Made by a program: the position numbers and the translations under genes. Of a stretch of 64,000 nt of DNA, positions 7,832 through 15,984 are shown one piece after another. A model generated the notes under the pieces. It was not told the origin of the DNA, ran no database searches, and was given only the letters and a program-made list of their open reading frames with translations. How positions within the stretch are numbered: the first letter of the stretch is position 1; every line of letters starts with the position of its first letter. Origin of the DNA: Lysobacter firmicutimachus (lineage in GTDB: Bacteria; Pseudomonadota; Gammaproteobacteria; Xanthomonadales; Xanthomonadaceae); NCBI RefSeq assembly GCF_037027445.1, contig NZ_JBANDL010000002.1, positions 1,984,001 through 2,048,000 of the forward strand. The letters run 5' to 3'.

Positions 7832-9739
7832 TCAGCGTTCGATGTAGGGGAAACCGCGCGCGGACATGATTTCGCGCGCGTCGCGGGTCGAGGGGACGTC
7901 GTCGATGAAGTTGTCCGGGTACCAGGCCAGGTGGCGCACGCCGGCGGCCTGCAGGCGCCGCGCCATGGTCTTCAGCCGTTGCGCCGGGATCGGCTTGTTG
8001 TCGCGCCAGTCCACGGTCTGCAACTCGAACAGGGTCCGCGCCAGGCCGCGGGGCGAGCGCGCCACTTGCGCCACCAGCCGGTCCATCCAGGCCTGCGGCT
8101 CGCGGCTGTTCTCCATCCACGGCATCGCCATCACCGCGGTGTAGTCGTAGGCCTGGTTGAACGCGGCCAGGTTCTGCGCGAACCAGCGCTCGCTGTCCGG
8201 GCGCAGCACCGGCTCGGCGAACAGGTTGCGCACGGTGATCAGCTTCGGCCGCCACTTGCCGGCGGCGCGGGTCAGTTCCTGAGTGAATGCGATCAGGGCC
8301 TGGGTGCGCTGGGCCGCCTGTTCCGGCGCCTGGCCGAGCAGTTCGTCGTCGCGCAGCAGGGCGTCGTCGTGGAACAACAGGCCTTCGCTGTAGCCGCTGA
8401 CGGCGAGGTCTTCGTAGATGTCGGCGACGATCTTGCGCGCCTGCGGCTCGAACGGATTGAGGCGGAAGGTTTCCTTGGGGTTGCTGGCGGCGATGGCCAA
8501 ACGCCGGCGCAGCGCGGGGTCGGGCAGCTCGAAGCCCAGCACCGGCAGCCAGGCGAACACCTTGACCCCGGCGCGGGTCTTGAGCTGCCAGGCGACCCGG
8601 TTGTACAGGTCGGCGCGCATCGGCAGGTGGCGGTTGGGGAAGTACAGCGCGTCGGCCGAACCGTTGCCGTCGGGGTCGGCGAAGGCCTGCAGGAACACAT
8701 GACTGGGACCGACCTGCTTGACCCGCTCGATCAGCTTGTCGAGGTTGCGCGCCTGTTGCGCCGGATCGGCGTCGTAGACGTAGTCCAGGTCGATCTGCAG
8801 CGCGCGCAGGCCGTCCAGGCCTTCGTCGTGGCGCAGTTCGTAGGCCAGGTCGTTGACGGTCGGGTTGTCGAACACCAGCAGCCGGGCGAGGCCGTGCAGG
8901 TCGCGGCGCAGGGTCTGGTGGCGGCCTTCCAGGTCGAAGGTGACCTGCATGCCGAGCTGGTCGGCGATGGCGTTGGTCTGGCTGTTGTAGGCCGCGTACG
9001 GCCACACCACCGATTGCGGGGCGACGCCGAGTTCGCGCTTGATCGCGGCGACGCTGTCGCCCAGGTCCTTGCGAATCCGCGCCAGGTACTCGGCCTCGGT
9101 CTCGTAGCGCTCGGCCTTGGGGTCCCAGACCCGGGTGATCGCCGCCGGCATGCTGTTGCCCTGCGGGTTGGAGGTCACGCCGCGGTGCAGGGCGTGGCTG
9201 TGCGAGGCGACTTCGATCAGGCCCGAGGCCTGCATCTCGCGCAGTTGGTCCCAGGTGACGAAGTCGTCGTGGGTGAACATGCGCGGGCCGTAGTCGACCT
9301 GCTGGTCGCGCGGCAGGTCGACCCAGGAGGTCACCACCGCCATCAGCGCCGGGTAACCGTAGGCGCGCAGCAGCGGGAAAGCGTGGGTGTAGATGCTGCG
9401 CAGGCCGTCGTCGAAGGTCAGCAGCACCGCTTTGGGCGGCAGCGGCTTTTCGCCGCGCGAGGCGGCGATGACCTGGCTCAGCGACACCGGGTGGTAGCCG
9501 TGGCCGGCCAGCCAGTCCAGGTGGGCGGCGAAGTTCTGGGTGCTGACCGCATAAGCGTCGGGATCGCCTTTGCGGGCGACGTCGTCGCGCACATCGTGGT
9601 AGCTCAGCACCAGCAATTCGTCGGCCTGGGCCGGCGCCAGCGCGGCCAGGGCCAGGGCCGCGGCGGCGAACAGGCTGCGCAGCGTGTGCGCGGCCCAGGC
9701 GTGGCGAGCGGCGGCGGGGAGTCGCAGATCCATGTTCAT
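7832..9739 (-). CDS. pgaB: PNAG N-deacetylase PgaB
   Basis: The 635-residue periplasmic enzyme removes acetyl groups from PNAG before export. The N-terminal NodB-type domain has SYHDV (46-50), TFDDG (108-112, D110 and D111) and SHSHALH with H180 and H185; the spacing equals that of the catalytic and metal residues of E. coli PgaB. The C-terminal half matches the PgaB glycoside-hydrolase-like domain (LYFPNRHLPMRADLF-type segment). The signal peptide ends near APAQA and has no lipobox cysteine, unlike the lipoprotein PgaB of E. coli. The start overlaps the pgaA stop by ATGA, which fixes it at 9739. Confidence 0.93.
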   Translation of the reverse strand: MNMDLRLPAAARHAWAAHTLRSLFAAAALALAALAPAQADELLVLSYHDVRDDVARKGDPDAYAVSTQNFAAHLDWLAGHGYHPVSLSQVIAASRGEKPLPPKAVLLTFDDGLRSIYTHAFPLLRAYGYPALMAVVTSWVDLPRDQQVDYGPRMFTHDDFVTWDQLREMQASGLIEVASHSHALHRGVTSNPQGNSMPAAITRVWDPKAERYETEAEYLARIRKDLGDSVAAIKRELGVAPQSVVWPYAAYNSQTNAIADQLGMQVTFDLEGRHQTLRRDLHGLARLLVFDNPTVNDLAYELRHDEGLDGLRALQIDLDYVYDADPAQQARNLDKLIERVKQVGPSHVFLQAFADPDGNGSADALYFPNRHLPMRADLYNRVAWQLKTRAGVKVFAWLPVLGFELPDPALRRRLAIAASNPKETFRLNPFEPQARKIVADIYEDLAVSGYSEGLLFHDDALLRDDELLGQAPEQAAQRTQALIAFTQELTRAAGKWRPKLITVRNLFAEPVLRPDSERWFAQNLAAFNQAYDYTAVMAMPWMENSREPQAWMDRLVAQVARSPRGLARTLFELQTVDWRDNKPIPAQRLKTMARRLQAAGVRHLAWYPDNFIDDVPSTRDAREIMSARGFPYIER

Positions 9740-11817
9740 TGCTCTCCCCAACGGAAGTTCAGATCGAAGCCGAGTCGTTCCTCGCGCTGGCCGTCGTAGA
9801 CCGGGCGCGACCAGCTCAGGCCGTAGGTCAGCTTGCGGCCGGTGCCCAGCCCCCATTCGTGTTCGTAGCGCAGCTGCGGAATCCAGGCGCTGCCGTAGCC
9901 CTGCTGCCAGTAGGGGCCGGCGTAGGCGGTGAAGCGTTGCAGCAGGTGGCGGCTGTAGCGGCGCCAGGCGACGTGGTTCAGGCGCAGGCCGAGATTGAGC
10001 GAGGCGTCGCGGCTGGGGTTGAAGTAGGGCACGTCGGCATCGCGGCGGCTGGCGCGGCTGGCCGAGAGGTCGGCCAGGCCGTCGAGCTGCAGGTGCGGGC
10101 GGGTATAGGCGCGCTGGTCGAGCGACAGCGCGAACGCGCTGCGGCGGTTGTCGTCGCTGTAGCGCAGCTGTTGCACGCTGGCGGCGACCGCGGTGCGGTC
10201 GCTGGGCGTCCAGCGCAGGCCCAGGCTCAGCGCGTCGGCGTCGATGCCGGCGCGGCGCGCCTGCAGCGAAGCGTCCGGCGACTGCCGGTACCAGGACGCG
10301 CTGCCGCGCCAGGCGTCGTTGAAGCGCCAGCCGGCGTCGAGGTAATAGCCGGTGCGGTCGTCGCGGTCGAGCCAGCGGTCGCTGGCGCGGTCGACGCCGA
10401 ACCCCAGGCTGAGCCGGTCGTAGGCGTACAGCGCGCCGACGCCCTGGCGGCGGTCGTGCACGCGTTCGCCCGGGTAGTCGGCCCAGGCGTCTTGCGCGTG
10501 CGCGGTGAGGCGCCAGCGATCGTGGATCAGCGGGCTGCGGATTTCGGCGCGGTGGGCGCCGTCGCGGCTGCCGAGCGGCGAGGTGCTGTCGCCGCCGCCG
10601 TCGGCGCGGCTGCGATGGCTCGAGGTCGACACCTGCCACTGCCAGCCCAGCCGGCTGTCCCAGGACTCGCGCATCTGCCGCACCTGCACGTCGCGTTCGC
10701 GGCGCGCCAACAGCTCGTCGTGGATCGGCCGCGCCAGATCGACCCGGTCGTGTTCGAGGTAGGCGCCGATCTGGCCGATCCGCGCGCCGACGCTGGTCGG
10801 TTCCAGGGTGCTGGCCATGCGGAAGCGTTCCAGCGCGCGCTCGGTCCAGCCGCGGCGCTGGTAGGCGACGCCGAGGTTGGTCTGCAGGCCGGCGTTGTTC
10901 GGGCCGATCGCCGCCAGCGCTTCCAGATCGCGCTGTGCGCCGACGGTGTCCTCGCCGTACAGGCCGACCATGATCAGGTTGGTGTCGGCGTCGTAGTGGC
11001 GCCAGTTGGCGTGGCTGACCTTGGCCCCGGGCACGCGTACGAAGGCGGGCTCGGCGGCCTTGATCTTCTGCAGTTGTCTCTTCGCGTCGTCGAAGCGCTC
11101 GGCCTCGGAATAGGCATAGGCCAGCTGCAGCTGCGAGTCGTGGTCTTCCGGCATTTCGCGCACGACCCGCTCCAGCACCGTCGCCGCTTCCTCGGGGTGG
11201 CGCGCGGCCAGCAACGAGGCGCCGACCCGGGCCAGGGCGTACAGCGGCACCTGGACGCCTTCGGCCTGCAACTGGCGGTAGTTCTGCACCGTGTCGGCGT
11301 GGCGTTCGAGGATGTTGAGCATCACCAGCTCGTCGAAGCGCGTGCGCAGGTCGGCCTGGCGCTGGCTGTCGCTCTGGCTCTGGCGGTACTCGGCCATCGC
11401 GCTGCGCGCGGCGCGGATTTCCTCCAGCCGCTGCGCTTCGTTCTCCGGATACAGCCCGCCCCACACCACCATCCGCGCCAGGCGATTGGATTCCAGGCGC
11501 TGGCGTTCTTCGGCGCTGAACAAACCGGGACGTTCGCGGTACAGGCTCCAAGCGCGGTAGGCGTTGCCAAGATCGGCCAGGGTCAACACCTGCAGGCGAT
11601 ACAGCGCCTCGTCGCCGGGACGGACGGCGAGGCCGGCTTCGATCTGTGCCAGGGCCGCCAGCCACTGCCGGTCGGCGCGCAGGCGCTCGATCTCGGGCAG
11701 GGGGTTCAGGGGCTTGGGTTGACTCTCAGTGGCTGAAACTGACGAAAAAGGGCAGATTGAGCTCGCAGAAACCAAGGTGAAGGCAAGGGCGTAAGCAAGG
11801 CGATGCGTAATCGGCAT
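9736..11817 (-). CDS. pgaA: PNAG outer-membrane export porin PgaA
   Basis: The first gene of the operon encodes 693 residues, somewhat shorter than the roughly 800 of E. coli PgaA. A signal peptide covers about residues 1-30. Helical TPR-like repeats follow (about 40-380, for example ALYRLQVLTLADLGNAYRAW and LQTNLGVAYQRRGW). The last 290 residues alternate hydrophobic and polar positions with many aromatic residues, as in an outer-membrane beta-barrel, and end in FDLNFRWGEQ. The TPR part is known to bring in deacetylated polymer from PgaB and the barrel secretes it. A perfect Clp/CRP site lies 56-71 bp upstream of the ATG. Confidence 0.92.
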   Translation of the reverse strand: MPITHRLAYALAFTLVSASSICPFSSVSATESQPKPLNPLPEIERLRADRQWLAALAQIEAGLAVRPGDEALYRLQVLTLADLGNAYRAWSLYRERPGLFSAEERQRLESNRLARMVVWGGLYPENEAQRLEEIRAARSAMAEYRQSQSDSQRQADLRTRFDELVMLNILERHADTVQNYRQLQAEGVQVPLYALARVGASLLAARHPEEAATVLERVVREMPEDHDSQLQLAYAYSEAERFDDAKRQLQKIKAAEPAFVRVPGAKVSHANWRHYDADTNLIMVGLYGEDTVGAQRDLEALAAIGPNNAGLQTNLGVAYQRRGWTERALERFRMASTLEPTSVGARIGQIGAYLEHDRVDLARPIHDELLARRERDVQVRQMRESWDSRLGWQWQVSTSSHRSRADGGGDSTSPLGSRDGAHRAEIRSPLIHDRWRLTAHAQDAWADYPGERVHDRRQGVGALYAYDRLSLGFGVDRASDRWLDRDDRTGYYLDAGWRFNDAWRGSASWYRQSPDASLQARRAGIDADALSLGLRWTPSDRTAVAASVQQLRYSDDNRRSAFALSLDQRAYTRPHLQLDGLADLSASRASRRDADVPYFNPSRDASLNLGLRLNHVAWRRYSRHLLQRFTAYAGPYWQQGYGSAWIPQLRYEHEWGLGTGRKLTYGLSWSRPVYDGQREERLGFDLNFRWGEQ

Positions 11818-11872
11818 GAACCACCAAGATCCGTGGGGAAGACGCGACCGGTCCGTGACGCGAATGAAAAAA

Positions 11873-11888
11873 TGTGAGCTAAGTCACA
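11873..11888. promoter_or_regulatory. Perfect Clp/CRP-type operator upstream of pgaA
   Basis: TGTGA-GCTAAG-TCACA matches the CRP/Clp consensus TGTGA-N6-TCACA exactly, and the symmetry extends to AATGTGA/TCACATT. It lies 56 bp from the pgaA start and 235 bp from the GH92 gene read the other way. In Xanthomonas, Clp binds such sites and is released by c-di-GMP. Clp control of PNAG genes here is inference; the site may activate or repress. Confidence 0.75.
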
Positions 11889-12030
11889 TTGAGGCTTGCC
11901 CTCATTGACGCAAAAGCTATGCCAAAGACTCGTGAATCGCGGGCTTGATTTTTGCAGCGAAGTGCTTGTCCCGATTGGCTTTTGCGCATTGCCTGGATAC
12001 GTTCGCAATGCTGCGGCGCGGTTTGACAGT

Positions 12031-12056
12031 CTCGATTTAGATCGATTTAAATCGGG
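12031..12056. promoter_or_regulatory. AT-rich palindrome ahead of the GH92 gene
   Basis: CGATTTAAATCG (12043-12054) is a perfect palindrome and is preceded by a related half, CGATTTAGAT (12033-12042). It lies about 70 bp before the GH92 start in an otherwise G+C-rich genome, so it may be an operator for that gene. No specific regulator can be named. Confidence 0.35.
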
Positions 12057-12122
12057 TGAAACGGCGTATCGAATATTCGCCAACGGGCGAAGCGTGACGC
12101 CGCGCAAGCATGGGAGCGGGGC

Positions 12123-15100
12123 ATGTCGTTGGGTCATAACGCTCGCCGCGGTCGCGGCCGGCCGCAGGATGTCGCAAGCCGTCGGATCGCACGCCGTTGT
12201 TCGATCGCGGTCGCGATCGCATTGGCCTGGCCGGCGTTCGCGGCGGCGCCGCGCAGCTTCTCGACCTCGTTCGAAACCGGCGAAGCGGTACCCGCAGCCG
12301 CTCCCGACGTGCCGGGCTCGCTGCATGTGGACGGTGGCCCGGACGCGGGCGCGGCCTTGACCGCCAAGCCCGGCGTCGGCTTCACCGGATTGCGCTCGCT
12401 GCGCTATCAAGGCGAGGGCGGGCACGAACAACGCCTGCACGCGTTCGACGTCGATCTGGCGCTGAGCAAGGACAGCGTGCTGTCCTATCGCGTATTTCCC
12501 TTGTCGGACGAGCGCGTGTCGGGACGGCGCGCGACGGTGCCGGCCGACGGCCTGCGCAACACTTCCGGCTTCGTTGCGGTCGATCTGGAATTCGACGACG
12601 GCAGCCGGCTGTCGCAGCGCGCGCCGCTGGACCGGTACGGCCAGCCGCTGACCGCGCGCGGCCAGGGGTTGGCGCGGCTGCTGTATCCGGACCAATGGAA
12701 TGCCGTCTCCAGCCGCATCGGCGACGTCGCGGCCGGACGCCGCGTGCGGCGCATCCTGGTCGTGCACGATGCCGACCACGCTGCGCCGTTTCGCGGCTGG
12801 CTGGACGATCTGCGCATCGAGCGCATGCCGGCGGCGAAGGGCCCGGCGCCGCGGCCCAGCGACTACGTCGACACCCGTCGCGGCAGCAATTCCAATGCGC
12901 GTTTCTCGCGCGGCAATACCTTCCCGGCGGTCGCGTTGCCGCACGGTTTCAATTTCTGGACCCCGACGACGAACGCCGGTTCGCACTGGATCTACCAGTA
13001 CCAGGAGCGCAACGGCGACGACAACCGGCCGCGCCTGGAGGCGCTGGCACTGTCGCACGAGCCCAGCCCGTGGATGGGCGACCGCCAGACCTTCCACGTC
13101 CTGCCGGCGATCGGTACCGCCCGGCCCGAGTTCGACCGCGGCAAGCGCGCGCTGAGCTTCGGCCACGACCAGGAGACCGCGCGCGCCGATTACTACCGGG
13201 TGCGCTTCGACAACGGCCTGGTCGCCGAGCTGACCCCGACCGATCATGCCGCGATGCTGCGCTTCACTTTCCCGGACGCGAACGCGCAATTGCTGTTCGA
13301 TCATCGCGACGAGCACGGCGATATCCGGCTGAATCCCGACGACGGCAGCCTGAGCGGCTGGAGCGACAGCCGCAGTTCGCTGTCGACCGGCGCGACCCGG
13401 TTGTACTTCTACGCGCGTTTCGACCGGCCGGTGCGCGGCGGCGAGCGCCTGCCGCGCGAGAAGGGCCGCGACCGCGTGTCGGCCTGGTACGGCTTCGACC
13501 TCGGCGCCGAGCCGTCGCGGCAATTGACGATGCGCATCGCCACCTCGCTCATCGGCGTCGAACAGGCCAAGCGCAACCTGGCGCTGGAAATCGGCGCCGA
13601 CGAGGGCTTCGACGCGGTGCGCGAGCGCGCCCGCGCGGCCTGGGACGCCAAGCTCGGCGCGGTGCGCATCGAAGGCGCGCCCGAGCACGAACGCGCCACC
13701 TTGTACTCGAACCTGTACCGCCTGTTCCTGTATCCGAACAGCGGCTACGAGAACACCGGCACCGCAGAACAGCCGGTGTACCGCTACGCCAGCCCGTTCG
13801 CGCCCCCTGCCGGCGCCGATGGCGATACCGCCACCGGCGCGACCGTGGTCGACGGCAAGGTGTTCGTCAACAACGGCTTCTGGGACACCTACCGCACCAG
13901 TTGGCCGGCCTATGTCTTGCTGGCGCCGACCCAGGCCGGCGAGATGATCGACGGCTTCGTCCAGCAGTACCGCGACGGCGGCTGGATCGCGCGCTGGTCT
14001 TCGCCGGGTTATGCCGACCTGATGGTCGGCACCAGTTCCGACGTCGCCTTCGCCGACGCCTGGCTCAAGGGCGTGCGCAATTTCGACGTGCGTTCGTTCT
14101 ATCAGTCGGCGATCCGCAATGCTTCCAGCGTCAGCCCGATTCCGGGCGCGGGGCGCAAGGGCATCGAGCGGGCGATCTTTACCGGCTACACCGACACCAC
14201 CGTCGGCGAGGGCCTGTCCTGGTCGATGGACGGTTACATCAACGACTTCGCCATCGGGCGTTTGGCCGCGGCGCTGGCGCAGGAGGCTGCGGCCGACGAT
14301 CCCTATCGCGCCGGCTACGCCGACGATGCGGTCTATTACCGCAATCGCGCGCTGGGCTACGTCAACCTGTTCCATCCGCAATTGGGTTTCTTCGTCGGTC
14401 GTCATCGCGACGGCCGCTGGCGCTACACCGCCAGCGAGTTCGACCCGCTGCGCTGGGGCGGCGACTACACCGAGACCAACGCCTGGAACATGGCCTTCCA
14501 CGCGCCGCAGGACGGCGCCGGCCTGGCGGCGCTGTACGGCGGCCGGGTCGCGCTGGGCAACAAGCTCGACCTGTTCTTCGCCACGCCCGGCCTGTTCGAG
14601 GTCGGCAGCTACGGCCAGGTGATCCACGAGATGCTGGAAGCGCGCGACGTACGCATGGGCCAGTACGGCCACAGCAACCAGCCCTCGCACCACATTCCCT
14701 ACATGTATGCCGCCGCCGGCCAGCCGTGGCGGACTCAGGAGAAAGTGCGCGACATTCTCGACCGGTTGTACGTCGGCGGCGAGATCGGCCAGGGCTATCC
14801 GGGCGACGAGGACAACGGCGAGATGTCGGCGTGGTGGCTGTTCAGCGCCGCCGGTTTCTATCCGCTGCGGATGGGCTCGCCGGAGTACGTGATCGGCGCG
14901 CCGCGCTTCGAGCGGATGAGCATCCGCCTGGAGAACGGGCGCGAGTTGCGCATCAACGCGCCCAAAGTCGGGGCGCGCAACCGTTACGTGCAGTCGCTGC
15001 GGGTCAACGGCGAGCCCTGGGACCGGTTGACGCTGCCGCACGAACTGCTGGCGCAAGGGGCGGTGCTGGATTTCCGCATGGGCCCGTCGCCGTCGAACTG

Positions 15101-15563
15101 GGCCAGCGCGCCGCAGGCGCTGCCGGAATCGTTGAGCGCCGACGGCGAGAAGCCGACGCCCTGGCGCGACCTGGGCCGGCGCGACAACGCGACCGTGGCC
15201 GGCATCGCGGCCAAGCAGGCGGCGGCCTTGTTCGACGACGACTCCGGCACCGGCGTGCGTCTGAACGTGCCGATGCCGTCGATCGCCTGGACCTTCAAGC
15301 GTCCGGCGACGGTGCATCTGTACACGCTGACTTCCTCGGCCAAGCGCGGCGATGCCCAGGCCTGGGCCTTGCAAGGTTCCAACGACGGCGAGCAGTGGAC
15401 CACCCTCGACGAGCGCAGCGGCCAGGCCTTCGCCTGGCGCCGGCAGACGCGTGCGTTCGCGCTGGCGCAGCCGGCGAGCTACAGCCGCTACCGCCTGCGC
15501 CTGGTCGGCGAGGGCGGCGCGATCGAACTGGCCGAGGTGGAGTTGATCGGCGAAGCGCCGTGA
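12123..15563 (+). CDS. GH92 alpha-mannosidase, secreted
   Basis: The 1146-residue protein begins with an arginine-rich signal peptide ending near PAFAAA. An N-terminal beta-sandwich (from about residue 45) leads into YVDTRRGSNSNARFSRGNTFPAV, typical of GH92. The catalytic (alpha/alpha)6 domain contains NQPSHHIPYMYAAAG and the hallmark GDEDNGEMSAWWLFSAAGFYP near residues 894-914. A C-terminal discoidin-like (F5/8 type C) module covers about the last 130 residues. GH92 enzymes are calcium-dependent exo-alpha-mannosidases acting on N-glycan or yeast mannans, so this enzyme probably trims mannose outside the cytoplasm. A GGGAGCGGGG ribosome site precedes the ATG. It is transcribed away from the pga operon and shares its upstream region. 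Confidence 0.9.
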   Translation: MSLGHNARRGRGRPQDVASRRIARRCSIAVAIALAWPAFAAAPRSFSTSFETGEAVPAAAPDVPGSLHVDGGPDAGAALTAKPGVGFTGLRSLRYQGEGGHEQRLHAFDVDLALSKDSVLSYRVFPLSDERVSGRRATVPADGLRNTSGFVAVDLEFDDGSRLSQRAPLDRYGQPLTARGQGLARLLYPDQWNAVSSRIGDVAAGRRVRRILVVHDADHAAPFRGWLDDLRIERMPAAKGPAPRPSDYVDTRRGSNSNARFSRGNTFPAVALPHGFNFWTPTTNAGSHWIYQYQERNGDDNRPRLEALALSHEPSPWMGDRQTFHVLPAIGTARPEFDRGKRALSFGHDQETARADYYRVRFDNGLVAELTPTDHAAMLRFTFPDANAQLLFDHRDEHGDIRLNPDDGSLSGWSDSRSSLSTGATRLYFYARFDRPVRGGERLPREKGRDRVSAWYGFDLGAEPSRQLTMRIATSLIGVEQAKRNLALEIGADEGFDAVRERARAAWDAKLGAVRIEGAPEHERATLYSNLYRLFLYPNSGYENTGTAEQPVYRYASPFAPPAGADGDTATGATVVDGKVFVNNGFWDTYRTSWPAYVLLAPTQAGEMIDGFVQQYRDGGWIARWSSPGYADLMVGTSSDVAFADAWLKGVRNFDVRSFYQSAIRNASSVSPIPGAGRKGIERAIFTGYTDTTVGEGLSWSMDGYINDFAIGRLAAALAQEAAADDPYRAGYADDAVYYRNRALGYVNLFHPQLGFFVGRHRDGRWRYTASEFDPLRWGGDYTETNAWNMAFHAPQDGAGLAALYGGRVALGNKLDLFFATPGLFEVGSYGQVIHEMLEARDVRMGQYGHSNQPSHHIPYMYAAAGQPWRTQEKVRDILDRLYVGGEIGQGYPGDEDNGEMSAWWLFSAAGFYPLRMGSPEYVIGAPRFERMSIRLENGRELRINAPKVGARNRYVQSLRVNGEPWDRLTLPHELLAQGAVLDFRMGPSPSNWASAPQALPESLSADGEKPTPWRDLGRRDNATVAGIAAKQAAALFDDDSGTGVRLNVPMPSIAWTFKRPATVHLYTLTSSAKRGDAQAWALQGSNDGEQWTTLDERSGQAFAWRRQTRAFALAQPASYSRYRLRLVGEGGAIELAEVELIGEAP

Positions 15564-15984
15564 AGGCGGAAGCGGTCGGAGAGGAGCGCACGACGAACGG
15601 GATGCGCGGTCGCCGGCGACGGACGCTCGTCGGTCCGCGCGCCCGGCTCAGCGGTCGTTGACTGCGGCTGTGACGCGTTACAGGCTTTAACGCCAGCCGA
15701 AGGCATCGGTGCCGGCGAGCCCGCAACGCGCCACGGTGCGCGTACGCATGGCCCGTTGCGCTTCGCTGAGGCGCTGGCGCCAGCGTGGTTCTCGTCGCGA
15801 CCGTGACGGCTTGCAGGCTTTAACGTCGCGCTCCGATCCGTCGCAGTGCGACGTCGGTCCGTTCGTGCGAATCGTTCCCGGTTTGTCCCGGTATCGCCCC
15901 GGATTGTTCCTCGGCAGGCGGCGCTTGCGGGGCTAGGGTCGGGGAGCTGTCCCCATCCACCGGACGATCCGCAGCGAGGCGCAT
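15564..15984. other. Gene-free gap with a short direct repeat
   Basis: No gene is seen. Two imperfect copies of CAGGCTTTAACG (near 15680 and 15812), each preceded by GTGACG, are spaced about 130 bp apart. Their meaning is unknown. No intrinsic terminator for the GH92 gene is obvious. Confidence 0.4.

Noticed and set aside
7832..11665. A 1277-residue minus-strand frame covering pgaA and pgaB
   Set aside because: Only its last 635 residues are PgaB; the front part is an out-of-frame reading of pgaA.
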